64,000 bases of DNA from Fodinibius sp036381435. GTDB lineage: Bacteria; Bacteroidota; Rhodothermia; Balneolales; Balneolaceae. The position numbers and the translations under genes are program-made. Of the stretch, positions 42,941-50,798 are shown in pieces. Positions within the stretch are counted from its first letter, which is position 1. Each line of letters begins with the position of its first letter. The stretch lies in assembly GCA_036381435.1 (NCBI GenBank), contig DASVCW010000033.1, positions 37,077 through 101,076 of the forward strand. Reading direction: 5' to 3'. The notes beneath the pieces were generated by a model. That model was not told the DNA's origin and searched no databases. It was given only the letters and a program-made list of their open reading frames with translations.

Positions 42941-43828
42941 ATGAGTGAGGAACAATCTATTAATTTTACGAAAGAAGCTTTTTTGCACCCATTGAATTTA
43001 GGTGTGCTGCTGATTACCGTCATTTCGGCTTTTGCAACGGGTGATATAGGTCTGCTCCCAAACGTAATTCTTACCATGGCCTTTGGCGTCGAGCTGATGT
43101 ATCTGGGGATTGTGCCCCGGCTACCCCGTTTTCGCGAGAACGTCAAAATGAAAAAAATGCGGGAACGTGACCCGGCCGACAAGGCAAAATCGACCTTTCA
43201 GGGGCTGGATCGCAAAAGTCAAAAGCGATTTTTGATCTTAAAGCGGCTGGATAAACTGATAAAAGAGAATTTCGATAAGCTGCCGTACAGTTCACAGGGA
43301 CTGTTGGAAAGCATCCGTAAGAAAATGAAAGAATTGATTTCAAACTACCTCACCCTGCTTGATCTGCACAAGCGCTACCAGCTTTACATGAATACGTCAG
43401 TTGAGGAAAGCCTGAAGGCTGAAATTGCAAGCGAGGAAGAGAAAATTGAGCAGTTAACATCAGATCGGCTTAAACGCACCAAAAAACGTCGCCTTGGAAT
43501 TCTGAAAAAGCGCATCAAAAAGTTTGATATCGCCAAGGAAAAGTATTTAATCACTGAAACTCATCTTGAAACCATCGAAGATGCCATTCATTATATTTAT
43601 GAGCAGTCGATGACCATGAGCAATCCCGAGGAAATCGGCTTTCAACTCGATAACCTACTCGAAGAAGTGGAAGAAACCTCCCGGCTTATCGGCGATCTCG
43701 AAAGTGATATTTTGCCCCTGCATTCCGACCTTGATGATATGGATTTAGATTCGGATTTTCTGGAGATAGATGAAGAACAGGAAACAGAATCAAAATCGGC
43801 TAATACCGCAAAACGAGTTAAGGAATAA
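42941..43828 (+). CDS. Membrane-anchored coiled-coil protein of the pspA operon, unknown
   Basis: A 295-residue protein I cannot name. Residues 15-58 form two closely spaced membrane helices (LNLGVLLITVISAFATGDIG and NVILTMAFGVELMYLGIVP), and the rest is cytoplasmic. Residues about 85-250 are long basic then acidic coiled coils (KRLDKLIKENFDKL, RLKRTKKRRLGILKKRIKKF, EEVEETSRLIGDLESDIL). The C-terminus is strongly acidic (DLDDMDLDSDFLEIDEEQE). It follows the coiled-coil gene by 8 bases and precedes the crotonase gene by 5. This placement suggests a membrane receptor for PspA in place of PspB/PspC, which is inference. Confidence 0.7.
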   Translation: MSEEQSINFTKEAFLHPLNLGVLLITVISAFATGDIGLLPNVILTMAFGVELMYLGIVPRLPRFRENVKMKKMRERDPADKAKSTFQGLDRKSQKRFLILKRLDKLIKENFDKLPYSSQGLLESIRKKMKELISNYLTLLDLHKRYQLYMNTSVEESLKAEIASEEEKIEQLTSDRLKRTKKRRLGILKKRIKKFDIAKEKYLITETHLETIEDAIHYIYEQSMTMSNPEEIGFQLDNLLEEVEETSRLIGDLESDILPLHSDLDDMDLDSDFLEIDEEQETESKSANTAKRVKE

Positions 43829-43833
43829 ATTTT

Positions 43834-44613
43834 ATGAGTCAAATATATAAAACCATCATCTTTGAAACAGATGATCGTGGAATTGCTACTGTACAAATCA
43901 ATCGCCCCGAAAAGTTAAATGCTTTGAATGATGAGGTGCTTAATGAGCTTGCAGAGGTGTTTAAAGCCATTCAGGTAGATAAAGAAATCACAGCTGTAAT
44001 TGTTACGGGGTCGGGCGAAAAGGCATTCGTGGCAGGGGCGGATATCAAAGAATTACGGGAGCTTAATAAACGTTCGGGACGAATGACTTCCCAAAAAGGA
44101 CAACAAATTTTTCAGCTTATTGAAGACAGCCGGGTTCCCGTGATTGCCGCGGTCAACGGGTACGCGCTCGGGGGCGGAGCGGAACTGGCAATGGCATGTC
44201 ACCTGCGCATCGCCGGTAAAAATGCTGTTTTCGGATTGCCGGAAGTAGGCCTGGGACTCATTCCCGGATACGGCGGAACGCAACGGCTAAGTCGAATTGT
44301 GGGACGTGCCCGCGCACTTGAAATGATTTTGACAGGCAAACCAGTGAAGGCTGTGGAAGCTCATCAAATGGGACTGGTGAATGAAGTTACGGATGAGAAC
44401 CCTGTAGATGCCGCCCGAAAACTGCTTGAAAAGATTCTTAAAAATGGTCCGGTAGCAATTAGAAGTGCCATCAAAGCAATTTATCACTCTGACTATCGCA
44501 AAGGCTATCAAGTAGAAGCCGACCTGTTTGGCGGGCTATGCGAAACTGAGGATTTTGTTGAAGGTACTTCGGCCTTTTTAGAAAAGCGAAAACCTGAGTT
44601 TAAAGGGAGTTAG
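43834..44613 (+). CDS. Enoyl-CoA hydratase/isomerase (crotonase family)
   Basis: Hydrates 2-enoyl-CoA in fatty acid or butyrate-type metabolism. The 259-residue protein has the oxyanion-hole segments AFVAGADIKEL (65-74) and GYALGGGAELAMACHLRIA (109-127). Both catalytic glutamates are present: Glu117 in GGAEL and Glu137 in PEVGLGLIPGYGGTQ, as in true hydratases. Specificity (crotonyl-CoA or longer) is not decidable. The gene starts only 5 bases after the membrane coiled-coil gene, so it is transcribed with the pspA unit, although a functional link is not obvious. Confidence 0.92.
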   Translation: MSQIYKTIIFETDDRGIATVQINRPEKLNALNDEVLNELAEVFKAIQVDKEITAVIVTGSGEKAFVAGADIKELRELNKRSGRMTSQKGQQIFQLIEDSRVPVIAAVNGYALGGGAELAMACHLRIAGKNAVFGLPEVGLGLIPGYGGTQRLSRIVGRARALEMILTGKPVKAVEAHQMGLVNEVTDENPVDAARKLLEKILKNGPVAIRSAIKAIYHSDYRKGYQVEADLFGGLCETEDFVEGTSAFLEKRKPEFKGS

Positions 44614-44645
44614 GTCTAAGGGTATAGGGAAATAAGGTATAGGGG
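44613..44645. repeat. Left bracket repeat of the four-helix-bundle gene
   Basis: The sequence reads GGTCTAAGGGTATAGGG, then AAATAAGGTATAGGGG. The last 12 bases are inverted exactly at the right bracket (45094-45105). It begins at the crotonase stop codon. Confidence 0.7.
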
Positions 44646-44650
44646 ATTGG

Positions 44651-45091
44651 ATGGAAAGCGATTATGAAATAAGTGATGAGTTTTATTCCGTTGGAGAGGA
44701 TGCAGTTTTATATGATTCTGAAAGGGATTTTACGACTCTTAAAGCATGGCAAAAGGCCCGAATAGTGAAATTGTTTTTTTATCAAAAAGTTTTGCCGAAG
44801 CTTCCTAAGGAAGAAAAGTATCAGCTGGGGGCACAGATAAGAAATGCTTCTGTAAGTGGAACAGCAAATATTGCAGAAGGTTATGGAAGATTTCATTATC
44901 AGGAAGGTATTCAGTTTTACAGAATCGCTCGTGCTTCACTCTATGAACTTAAAGATCATTTAATAAGCTGTTTAGATTTAAATTTCATTGATAAAAAATT
45001 ACTTAAAGAAGGATTAGATCTAATTGAAGATGCTAAAATTACTCTAAATGGTTACATAAACTTTGTAAAAAAGCAAAAAGCGAAATCTTAA
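44651..45091 (+). CDS. Four-helix-bundle protein (23S rRNA IVP / Avd-like)
   Basis: A 146-residue protein of the S23/four-helix-bundle family: TLKAWQKARIVKLFFYQKVL, PKEEKYQLGAQIRNASVSGT, ANIAEGYGRFHYQEGIQFYR and ASLYELKDHLISCLDLNFID are the four helices with their usual sequence marks. The family is encoded in 23S rRNA intervening sequences and is related to the Avd protein of diversity-generating retroelements; no biochemical activity is established. No rRNA gene or reverse transcriptase is near. The gene is visibly more AT-rich than its neighbours and is bracketed on both sides by inverted GGTATAGGGG repeats 5 and 3 bases from the frame, suggesting a mobile cassette. Confidence 0.9.
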   Translation: MESDYEISDEFYSVGEDAVLYDSERDFTTLKAWQKARIVKLFFYQKVLPKLPKEEKYQLGAQIRNASVSGTANIAEGYGRFHYQEGIQFYRIARASLYELKDHLISCLDLNFIDKKLLKEGLDLIEDAKITLNGYINFVKKQKAKS

Positions 45092-45093
45092 AA

Positions 45094-45126
45094 CCCCTAT
45101 ACCTTTTTACCCTTATACTCTATACC
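45094..45126. repeat. Right bracket repeat of the four-helix-bundle gene
   Basis: CCCCTATACCTTTTTACCC, then TTATACTCTATACC, the inverted partner of 44613-44645. It begins 3 bases after the stop codon of the bracketed gene. Confidence 0.7.
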
Positions 45127-45133
45127 TTCAATA

Positions 45134-46411
45134 ATGATTGAAATTTCACTCATAATTCTCACCATCTTTCTGAGCGCTTTTTTCTCAGGCTCAGAAATTG
45201 CTTTCGTTACTGCCAACAGGCTCAAGTTGGAGATAGAATCGCGCAAAGAATCCTGGACAGGACGCACAGTGAGCTATTTTGTTCACAATCCCGAAGTTTT
45301 TTCGGCTGCCACACTCGTTGGCAAAAATTTTGTAAAGGTGATTTACGCAACCTTAATGACATTATTTCTCCTTTCTCCTGTCAACACTTTTTACCTGGAT
45401 TTGTTCGGAACGCAGCCATCATCCGTTATGATTCTGCTCATTCTAACGGTAAGCGCTTCGGGCATTATCATTCTGTTTGGTGAAATTTTGTCGAAAATTT
45501 TATTCCGAATCCATGCCGACCGCTGGATGAAAATTGTCGCCGTCCCCCAGCAGGTTTTCTACTGGCTGCTTAAGCCGTTTATAATTGTTACCAATGCAGC
45601 TTCAAACTTTGTAATCAAGCGGGTACAACCCGATTCCGAAACTGCCGAAGAAATCTTCAGACGTCAGGATGTGGAGCTGATTTTTAAAAGGTTTGGCGAA
45701 ACCGGCGGCAGTGATCTTGACAAGGAAGATTCTGAAATCCTGCATAACGTGCTGGAGCTTTCGAACAAACGGGTGAAAGAATCCATGATTCCGCGTACCG
45801 ATATAGTCGCGGTCGAAAAAAGTACGAGCATTGATGAAACGCTGAAACTGTTTATTTCTTCAGGCTTTTCAAAACTGCCGGTCTATCAGGAAAGCATTGA
45901 TGATATCATCGGGGCAATTTTTGCCTATGATTTGTTTAGCAACCCTGAAAGCCTGGCTGAAATTATTCGTCCCGTCAAGCTCGTTCCCGTTTCAAAGAAG
46001 TCGAAAGACTTGCTGTCAGAATTCCGGCAATCAAATATTTCGGTTGCGGTAGTCATTGACGAATATGGGGGAACAGCAGGTATGGTAACCATCGAAGATT
46101 TGCTCGAAGAAGTGGTGGGTGATATTCAGGATGAATATGATACCGAAGACCGATTTGTGAAGAAACTATCGGCGAATACATTCATCCTGAGTGGTGGAAT
46201 AGAAATTGAAGACCTGCTGGAAGAATATCCCGATATAAAACTTCCGGTAGAATCGGGTGAATATGAAACCGTAGCGGGATATATCATCAATACATTGGGG
46301 CGTATTCCCAAAGTGAATGAAGAGTTAACGATTGACGGAAACAAAATTATTATTAGTAAAGCTACGCCCAGCCGGATTGAGACTGTGAAACTGGTAATTG
46401 CTAATGATTAA
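45134..46411 (+). CDS. Hemolysin/CorC family protein (CNNM, CBS pair, transporter-associated domain)
   Basis: A 425-residue membrane protein. The CNNM/DUF21 domain (residues 1-185) starts LIILTIFLSAFFSGSEIAFV, with the small-residue FSGSEIAF motif and four helices. A CBS pair follows at about 210-335 (ESMIPRTDIVAVEKSTSIDE; VVIDEYGGTAGMVTIEDLLE), then a CorC_HlyC FAD-like domain to the end (GEYETVAGYIINTLGRIP). Members are Mg/Co efflux factors or, as GldE, gliding/type IX accessory proteins in Bacteroidota. No gld genes are nearby. The name hemolysin is historical. It is probably read from its own promoter within or after the bracket repeat. Confidence 0.9.
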   Translation: MIEISLIILTIFLSAFFSGSEIAFVTANRLKLEIESRKESWTGRTVSYFVHNPEVFSAATLVGKNFVKVIYATLMTLFLLSPVNTFYLDLFGTQPSSVMILLILTVSASGIIILFGEILSKILFRIHADRWMKIVAVPQQVFYWLLKPFIIVTNAASNFVIKRVQPDSETAEEIFRRQDVELIFKRFGETGGSDLDKEDSEILHNVLELSNKRVKESMIPRTDIVAVEKSTSIDETLKLFISSGFSKLPVYQESIDDIIGAIFAYDLFSNPESLAEIIRPVKLVPVSKKSKDLLSEFRQSNISVAVVIDEYGGTAGMVTIEDLLEEVVGDIQDEYDTEDRFVKKLSANTFILSGGIEIEDLLEEYPDIKLPVESGEYETVAGYIINTLGRIPKVNEELTIDGNKIIISKATPSRIETVKLVIAND

Positions 46412-46419
46412 GAAACGTA

Positions 46420-46500
46420 CGCAGAGTCGCTAAGCCGCAGAGAAGGAAATTATCTATCCATGTTTCATGATTTTCTTAGCGCCTTTGCGTCTTTGAGAGA
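46420..46500. repeat. Inverted pair of CGCTAAG/CTTAGCG repeats
   Basis: CGCAGAGTCGCTAAGCCGCA (from 46420) and TTCTTAGCGCCTTTGCGTCT (from 46473) are inverted copies of the same dispersed repeat, filling the gap before the AAA ATPase gene. Confidence 0.6.
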
Positions 46501-46518
46501 AACCTAAACTGCATTGCA

Positions 46519-48231
46519 ATGTTTGAAAGTTACCCAAAATGGGCCCGTGAGTTCGCCCAAAAATACCTGAGCCGAACCATCAACCAGTTCATCCTTCACG
46601 GGAATGTACATGATCTGGTTCCGCTCGAGCGGAATGGACAAACAGATTTTATTCGTCTGAAATCGTTTTTATCGGATGAATTTTTTGGTGCGCGTGATTA
46701 TGTGATTTTCTATGACCGGTCGTCAGGCATTTATTTTCGTGATGAAGAAAGCCGGAAAGATTTTAACCAGGCACTGTCAGGACGTGATTCTTTGATGGGT
46801 ACTGAATACGCTAAGAAATTGCCCAAAGATCCCGTTCGTGTGTTTTCGCTTTTGGAGCAGTATTTCCGTGTGCGGATTGACAATAAGAAAAGCATCGCCC
46901 TGATTGTTGATTATGCCGAGACCATCGTCCCGATGAGTGAAACCGGCTCTACCGGCTCTGAAGACCGTACTTCACTCGTTTATTTATCACGATGGGCTTA
47001 TGATCCCATGTTTTTAGCAGCCGATTTTACCACGGTTTTGATCACCGAAAATCTGGCTGACCTGAATAAAACGCTGGTTCAAAATCCTTACACCTCCGAG
47101 ATTAATATTAATATTCCCGATCAGGATCAGCGGCTGAAGTTCATCAGGCAGGAAGCTTCGGAGGAGGAGTTTAAAAAACTTTCGGAAGTCAATGAACAAG
47201 TACTGGCCCAACAAACGGCAGGACTTAATTTTATCAATCTTCGCAGTATTCTTTCCAGCGCCCGCGAAAACAAGAAGAAAATCACTCACGAGCGGCTTTC
47301 GGAGGCTAAAAAAGAGCTTATAGAAGCCGAAGCTTACGGATTGCTGGAATTTGTGGAAACGGATTACACCTTAGATGATGTGGCCGGCCATACCAAAGTG
47401 AAAGAGCATCTCCGTCATGCTGTGCAGGCCCTTAAAAAAGGAAGGCAGGATGTGTTGCCGATGGGTTACCTCATTTGCGGACCGGTGGGAACGGGAAAAA
47501 CCTTTTTGGTGAATTGTTTCGCCAGTGAAGTGGGTATTCCGATGGTAAAGCTGAAAAATTTCCGAAGCCAGTGGCAGGGAGTGACCGAAGGGAATCTTGA
47601 AAAGATTTTAGGATTGCTTAAAGCGATGCAACCGGTGGCAGTGATGATTGATGAAGCCGATGCCTACCTTGGCGATCGTGATGCAAACGGTGACAGCGGT
47701 GTTTCGAGCCGCGTGTTTTCGCAGATTGCTACTTTTATGAGCGATACCCGTAATCGCGGGCGTATTATTTGGTTTCTGATGACCGCTCGTCCCGATTTGA
47801 TGCCTATCGACTTGAAGCGCCAGGGCAGGGCCGAAGAGCATCTCGCGCTTTTTGCACCTCATACCAAAGAGGAGCGCCTTGAGTTGTTTGAAGTCATGAA
47901 AAAGAAAACAGGGCTCAGGCTTACAGAAGAATATATTCCGAAGCTTATCGAAAAAGGCTCGAAAAATTTTTCGGGGGCCGATATGGAAGCGGCGCTGACA
48001 CGTGCCAAATTTCGTGCGGCCGCTGAAGGGCTTGATACCGTCACGCCCGAAATTTTAGATATGGCCCTGAATGATTTCCTTCCGCCCACCTATCCCGAAG
48101 AAGTAGAGCTTCAAACCCTCAGCGCGGTGATTGAATGCACCTCTAAAGAACTTCTGCCTGAACGCTACCAAAAAATGGATCGCGGAGAAATACTGGAGAT
48201 GATTGATGAATTGAAGTTTAGGGTGGGGTAG
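46519..48231 (+). CDS. Tandem AAA family ATPase, first domain degenerate
   Basis: A 570-residue cytosolic ATPase. The first half (about 1-260) is an AAA-like domain without Walker A but with a Walker B-like SIALIVDYAETIVP, similar in plan to Ycf46-type proteins. The active domain (about 285-520) has Walker A GPVGTGKTF near 322, Walker B VAVMIDEADAYLG near 375, a sensor/arginine region TARPDLMPIDLKRQGRAEEH and the lid NFSGADMEAALTRA. A short helical C-terminus follows. Substrate or partner is unknown. A membrane-remodelling role with the nearby PspA operon is possible but only suggested by position (2.3 kb away) and by the Vps4-like AAA class. Confidence 0.82.
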   Translation: MFESYPKWAREFAQKYLSRTINQFILHGNVHDLVPLERNGQTDFIRLKSFLSDEFFGARDYVIFYDRSSGIYFRDEESRKDFNQALSGRDSLMGTEYAKKLPKDPVRVFSLLEQYFRVRIDNKKSIALIVDYAETIVPMSETGSTGSEDRTSLVYLSRWAYDPMFLAADFTTVLITENLADLNKTLVQNPYTSEININIPDQDQRLKFIRQEASEEEFKKLSEVNEQVLAQQTAGLNFINLRSILSSARENKKKITHERLSEAKKELIEAEAYGLLEFVETDYTLDDVAGHTKVKEHLRHAVQALKKGRQDVLPMGYLICGPVGTGKTFLVNCFASEVGIPMVKLKNFRSQWQGVTEGNLEKILGLLKAMQPVAVMIDEADAYLGDRDANGDSGVSSRVFSQIATFMSDTRNRGRIIWFLMTARPDLMPIDLKRQGRAEEHLALFAPHTKEERLELFEVMKKKTGLRLTEEYIPKLIEKGSKNFSGADMEAALTRAKFRAAAEGLDTVTPEILDMALNDFLPPTYPEEVELQTLSAVIECTSKELLPERYQKMDRGEILEMIDELKFRVG

Positions 48232-48360
48232 AGAAGGTATAAAGGTATATGGTATAGGGGCCAGTAGTTCAAACAATGAAGCTTGGAATTTATTTCGAGA
48301 AGTGCTTAAATCTCGGATCTACACTTAGCCTTATTCCATATACCCCTATACCTTATACCC
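48224..48360. repeat. Inverted GGTATAGGGG bracket pair without a gene, REP-like hairpin inside
   Basis: The left arm AAGGTATATGGTATAGGGG (to 48260) and the right arm CCATATACCCCTATACC (48336-48352) are inverted. Between them AATTTATTTCGAGAAG and AAATCTCGGATCTACA form a degenerate form of the REP-like hairpin. The left arm overlaps the stop codon of the AAA gene and the right arm touches the end of the convergent gene. Confidence 0.6.
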
Positions 48361-49740
48361 TCAATTCGCTTCAACAAGTTTAAAAACCTTACCGGTATTT
48401 CCTGTCGGGCCGGTGTTGTCGGTTGTCAAAATATATACTTCGCCTTCTGAGTCCTGTCCGAAGCCCAGCACGAAATGCTGTAAATCATCGCCGGGGGGAT
48501 TCGCGAAATCAAGGCGCTGAAAGTCCCACAGGCCTTCATTTTGAGGCTCAGCCTTAAAAACAGCCCCATCCGGAGAGCTGAAGGAGGTACTCCAGGCTCC
48601 GAAAATGTACTCGCCTTGCAACTGTGGCAGAAGATCACCGCGATACACATAACCACCGATTACTGATATGCCTAAACCTTCAGGCGGGCTTCCATTTTTA
48701 AATTCAATGATAGGATCAATCAGCAGGTCACCGGCGCGGGGGCCATCGTTTACGGTATCGGGGCAATTATCCGGCACTTGGGTAGGATTTTCAGCATCAA
48801 AGCAATGAGTTCCTTCTTTTACATTCCACCCATAGTTGCCGCCTTTGGTTACGATGCTTACTTCCTCCCAAAGTTCCTGTCCTGCATCGCCGGCAAAAAG
48901 TTCATGATTACCACCCATATCAAAAGAAAAGCGATAAGGGTTGCGGAAGCCATAGGCGTAGATTTCATCAAGGCCTTCCCCATCAACAAAAGGGTTATCG
49001 GGAGGAATGCCATAGGGATCGCCGCTATCTACATCAATGCGAAGAATGCTTCCCAGCAGGTTTTGGGTGATGTCCTGGCCGTTTCCGCCATCATTAGTAT
49101 CATACCAGTCTTCAACGTGACCGAGTCCCACATCATTAGCGGCACCACCATCACCAAGGGAGATATAAAGATATCCGTCTTCAGGGCCGAAGGCGAGTGT
49201 TCCACCATTGTGATTGGATTGGGGCTGATCAACCTGCAACAGAATCTGCTCGGAAGCGGGATCTGCTCTATTCGGATTATTTTCTGAAACTTGAAATTCA
49301 GAAATGTGGCTGGTATGGTTGAAATCATCGGGGGCTTCGGGACGAAGTGGGGCACTATAATAGACAAAGAAGCGGCCATTTTCGGCATAATTGGGGTGAA
49401 AGGCCAAACCCAGCAGTCCCCGTTCATCATAACCTTCATTCAAATTCACAATCTGATCTCGCAGGTCAAGGAATGGCTCTTCAAGGAGTGTGCCTTCTGG
49501 ACTAAGGATATAAATGAGGCCAATCTGATCAACAATGAAGATGCGTCCGCTTTCATCCGGCGATTCAACAAGTGTAAGGGGAGAGGTAAGCCCTTTAGCG
49601 ATCAGTTCAAGGCTAATTGCTTCGGACGAAGATTCATCCGCATTTTGAGAGCCGCATCCGGTAAAGAGCAGGCTGAACAAAAGAATAGTTGTGAGAACCC
49701 CAGCAAGACCACTTTTATGGGGTGAAATTATGTTTCTCAT
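48361..49740 (-). CDS. PQQ-dependent sugar dehydrogenase-like lipoprotein (YliI/GDH-B family)
   Basis: A 459-residue exported protein. The signal GVLTTILLFSLLFTGC ends in a lipobox cysteine. The rest is a six-bladed beta-propeller of the soluble glucose/sorbosone dehydrogenase family: LTLVESPDESGRIFIVDQIG, then DERGLLGLAFHPNYAENGRF and HNGGTLAFGPEDGYLYISLG with the histidine and aspartate expected at the PQQ/calcium site. The later WEEVSIVTKGGNYGWNVKEG and GGYVYRG blades complete it. The family oxidises aldose sugars with PQQ, but many members have untested substrates. No PQQ synthesis genes are in the window. Confidence 0.9.
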   Translation of the reverse strand: MRNIISPHKSGLAGVLTTILLFSLLFTGCGSQNADESSSEAISLELIAKGLTSPLTLVESPDESGRIFIVDQIGLIYILSPEGTLLEEPFLDLRDQIVNLNEGYDERGLLGLAFHPNYAENGRFFVYYSAPLRPEAPDDFNHTSHISEFQVSENNPNRADPASEQILLQVDQPQSNHNGGTLAFGPEDGYLYISLGDGGAANDVGLGHVEDWYDTNDGGNGQDITQNLLGSILRIDVDSGDPYGIPPDNPFVDGEGLDEIYAYGFRNPYRFSFDMGGNHELFAGDAGQELWEEVSIVTKGGNYGWNVKEGTHCFDAENPTQVPDNCPDTVNDGPRAGDLLIDPIIEFKNGSPPEGLGISVIGGYVYRGDLLPQLQGEYIFGAWSTSFSSPDGAVFKAEPQNEGLWDFQRLDFANPPGDDLQHFVLGFGQDSEGEVYILTTDNTGPTGNTGKVFKLVEAN

Positions 49741-49828
49741 GGCTAATAGTCTTTTTTATGATGGCAATGATCTCTTGATTTAGCCTATACAAAAAAATCT
49801 CTCAAGTGGTTGCCTGTTAAGAATGATT

Positions 49829-49917
49829 TTCTCAGTGTCTTCTCGGTGCATCTCCGTGAAATGGTTAGCCAAAGGGAAAAATTTAGAGAAGGCACAGAGG
49901 TTCACAAAGACTTTTTA
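49829..49917. repeat. CTCAGTGTCTTC / CACAGAGG dispersed repeat
   Basis: TTCTCAGTGTCTTCTCGGTG, CATCTCCGTG and, inverted, GGCACAGAGGTTCACAAAGA reach into the stop codon of the COG4315 gene. It is a member of the tctgtg/cacaaag group. Confidence 0.5.
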
Positions 49918-50424
49918 GTGATGAATATAGTTGCCATCAGGTGCCATTAGGTACCATTCAGCACCAAAACCTTTAACATCCTGGCCGGTTAACTCTCCCT
50001 GTCCCTGGTCCTTTACATAGTAATAAAGCGGCCATCCGTTATATGTAACTTGTGTTGTACCGTCGCGTCGTTCGATAGTACCCAGCATATCTGCATTAAC
50101 AGCATTTGCTGCCGCTTCGGGGTCACCGGTAGTGAGGAGGGGCGGCCAAACTTCGGCACATCTGTTATAGCAACTGCTGCTCTCACTTCTGTTATCAGCT
50201 AAAAACATATAAAGCGTGCGTCCGTCTTCGTCAGTGAGATACATACCATATTGCTCTGATTTTTCTACACCAATTTTAGCAGCAGCTAAACTTTTACTCA
50301 TATACGCACTTTCTTCAGAAACAGTGTGCCCGGAGGCATCTGTTTCTTTCAAGCTCCCATTCGTACTAAAGTTGATGAAAACAAACAATGACAGAAGAAT
50401 TGAAAACTTGCTTTTAGAAAACAT
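49915..50424 (-). CDS. Secreted COG4315 repeat protein
   Basis: A 169-residue exported protein with signal SILLSLFVFINFSTNGS. Two copies of the COG4315 lipoprotein-type repeat are seen: GMYLTDEDGRTLYMFLADN (about 75-95) and a second around TQVTYNGWPLYYYVKD (about 125-140). Between them lie the conserved CYNRCAEVWPPLL cysteine-tryptophan stretch and the C-terminal FGAEWYLMAPDG. The function of the family is unknown. It has no lipobox cysteine in this case. The gene stands alone between two minus/plus intergenic gaps. Confidence 0.88.
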   Translation of the reverse strand: MFSKSKFSILLSLFVFINFSTNGSLKETDASGHTVSEESAYMSKSLAAAKIGVEKSEQYGMYLTDEDGRTLYMFLADNRSESSSCYNRCAEVWPPLLTTGDPEAAANAVNADMLGTIERRDGTTQVTYNGWPLYYYVKDQGQGELTGQDVKGFGAEWYLMAPDGNYIHH

Positions 50425-50798
50425 AAAACCTCTCTAATTAATTTTAGAAATGTTGAAGTACCTACCTCATAACTCGAGCCGAATTTGTAAGGAGGAAATA
50501 ATCTCTTGAGTTAATTTATATAAAGTTATTCCCCTAATGTTTCCTCATATCTTTCAAAAAAATCCCATCTTCATTATCTAATTGATTCATCCTTATTGCA
50601 TTGATCTTGCCGCTGCTTTTGTAGATATCGTAAATCAAGTACATAATTCTGCTTTCATAAATGAAGGGAATCTGATATTCTATGAACGAATATAAAGCAT
50701 GAAATACATTAGTATTTGATTTTAATATCCTTGCAAGTCATCCCCCTGCGCCCCCTTCGAAGGGGGACATTCTTGCTGGTTTTAAATTAATAAACCCT
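50425..50798. other. Gene-free 374-base stretch before pheA
   Basis: The region contains the promoters of the divergent COG4315 and pheA genes. A minus-strand open frame at about 50534-50644 (36 codons from ATG, longer without a start) has no family resemblance. A CCCCCTTCGAAGGGGG palindrome lies at 50751-50766, 33 bases before pheA. No RNA gene or riboswitch is recognised. Confidence 0.45.
50736..50770. repeat. CCCCCTT-AAGGGGG hairpin repeat upstream of pheA
   Basis: AGTCATCCCCCTGCG followed by the perfect 16-base palindrome CCCCCTTCGAAGGGGG (50751-50766) and ACATT. This is one of five copies in the window. It is close enough to pheA to act as an attenuator-like structure, but it has no T-run. 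Confidence 0.7.

Noticed and set aside
44651..45091. Diversity-generating retroelement suggested by the Avd-like four-helix-bundle protein
   Set aside because: There is no reverse transcriptase, template/variable repeat pair or target gene in the window.
50534..50644. Short minus-strand open frame of 36 codons between the COG4315 gene and pheA
   Set aside because: The open frame is extended upstream without a start codon, is AT-rich and resembles nothing known. It may be chance or a gene remnant.
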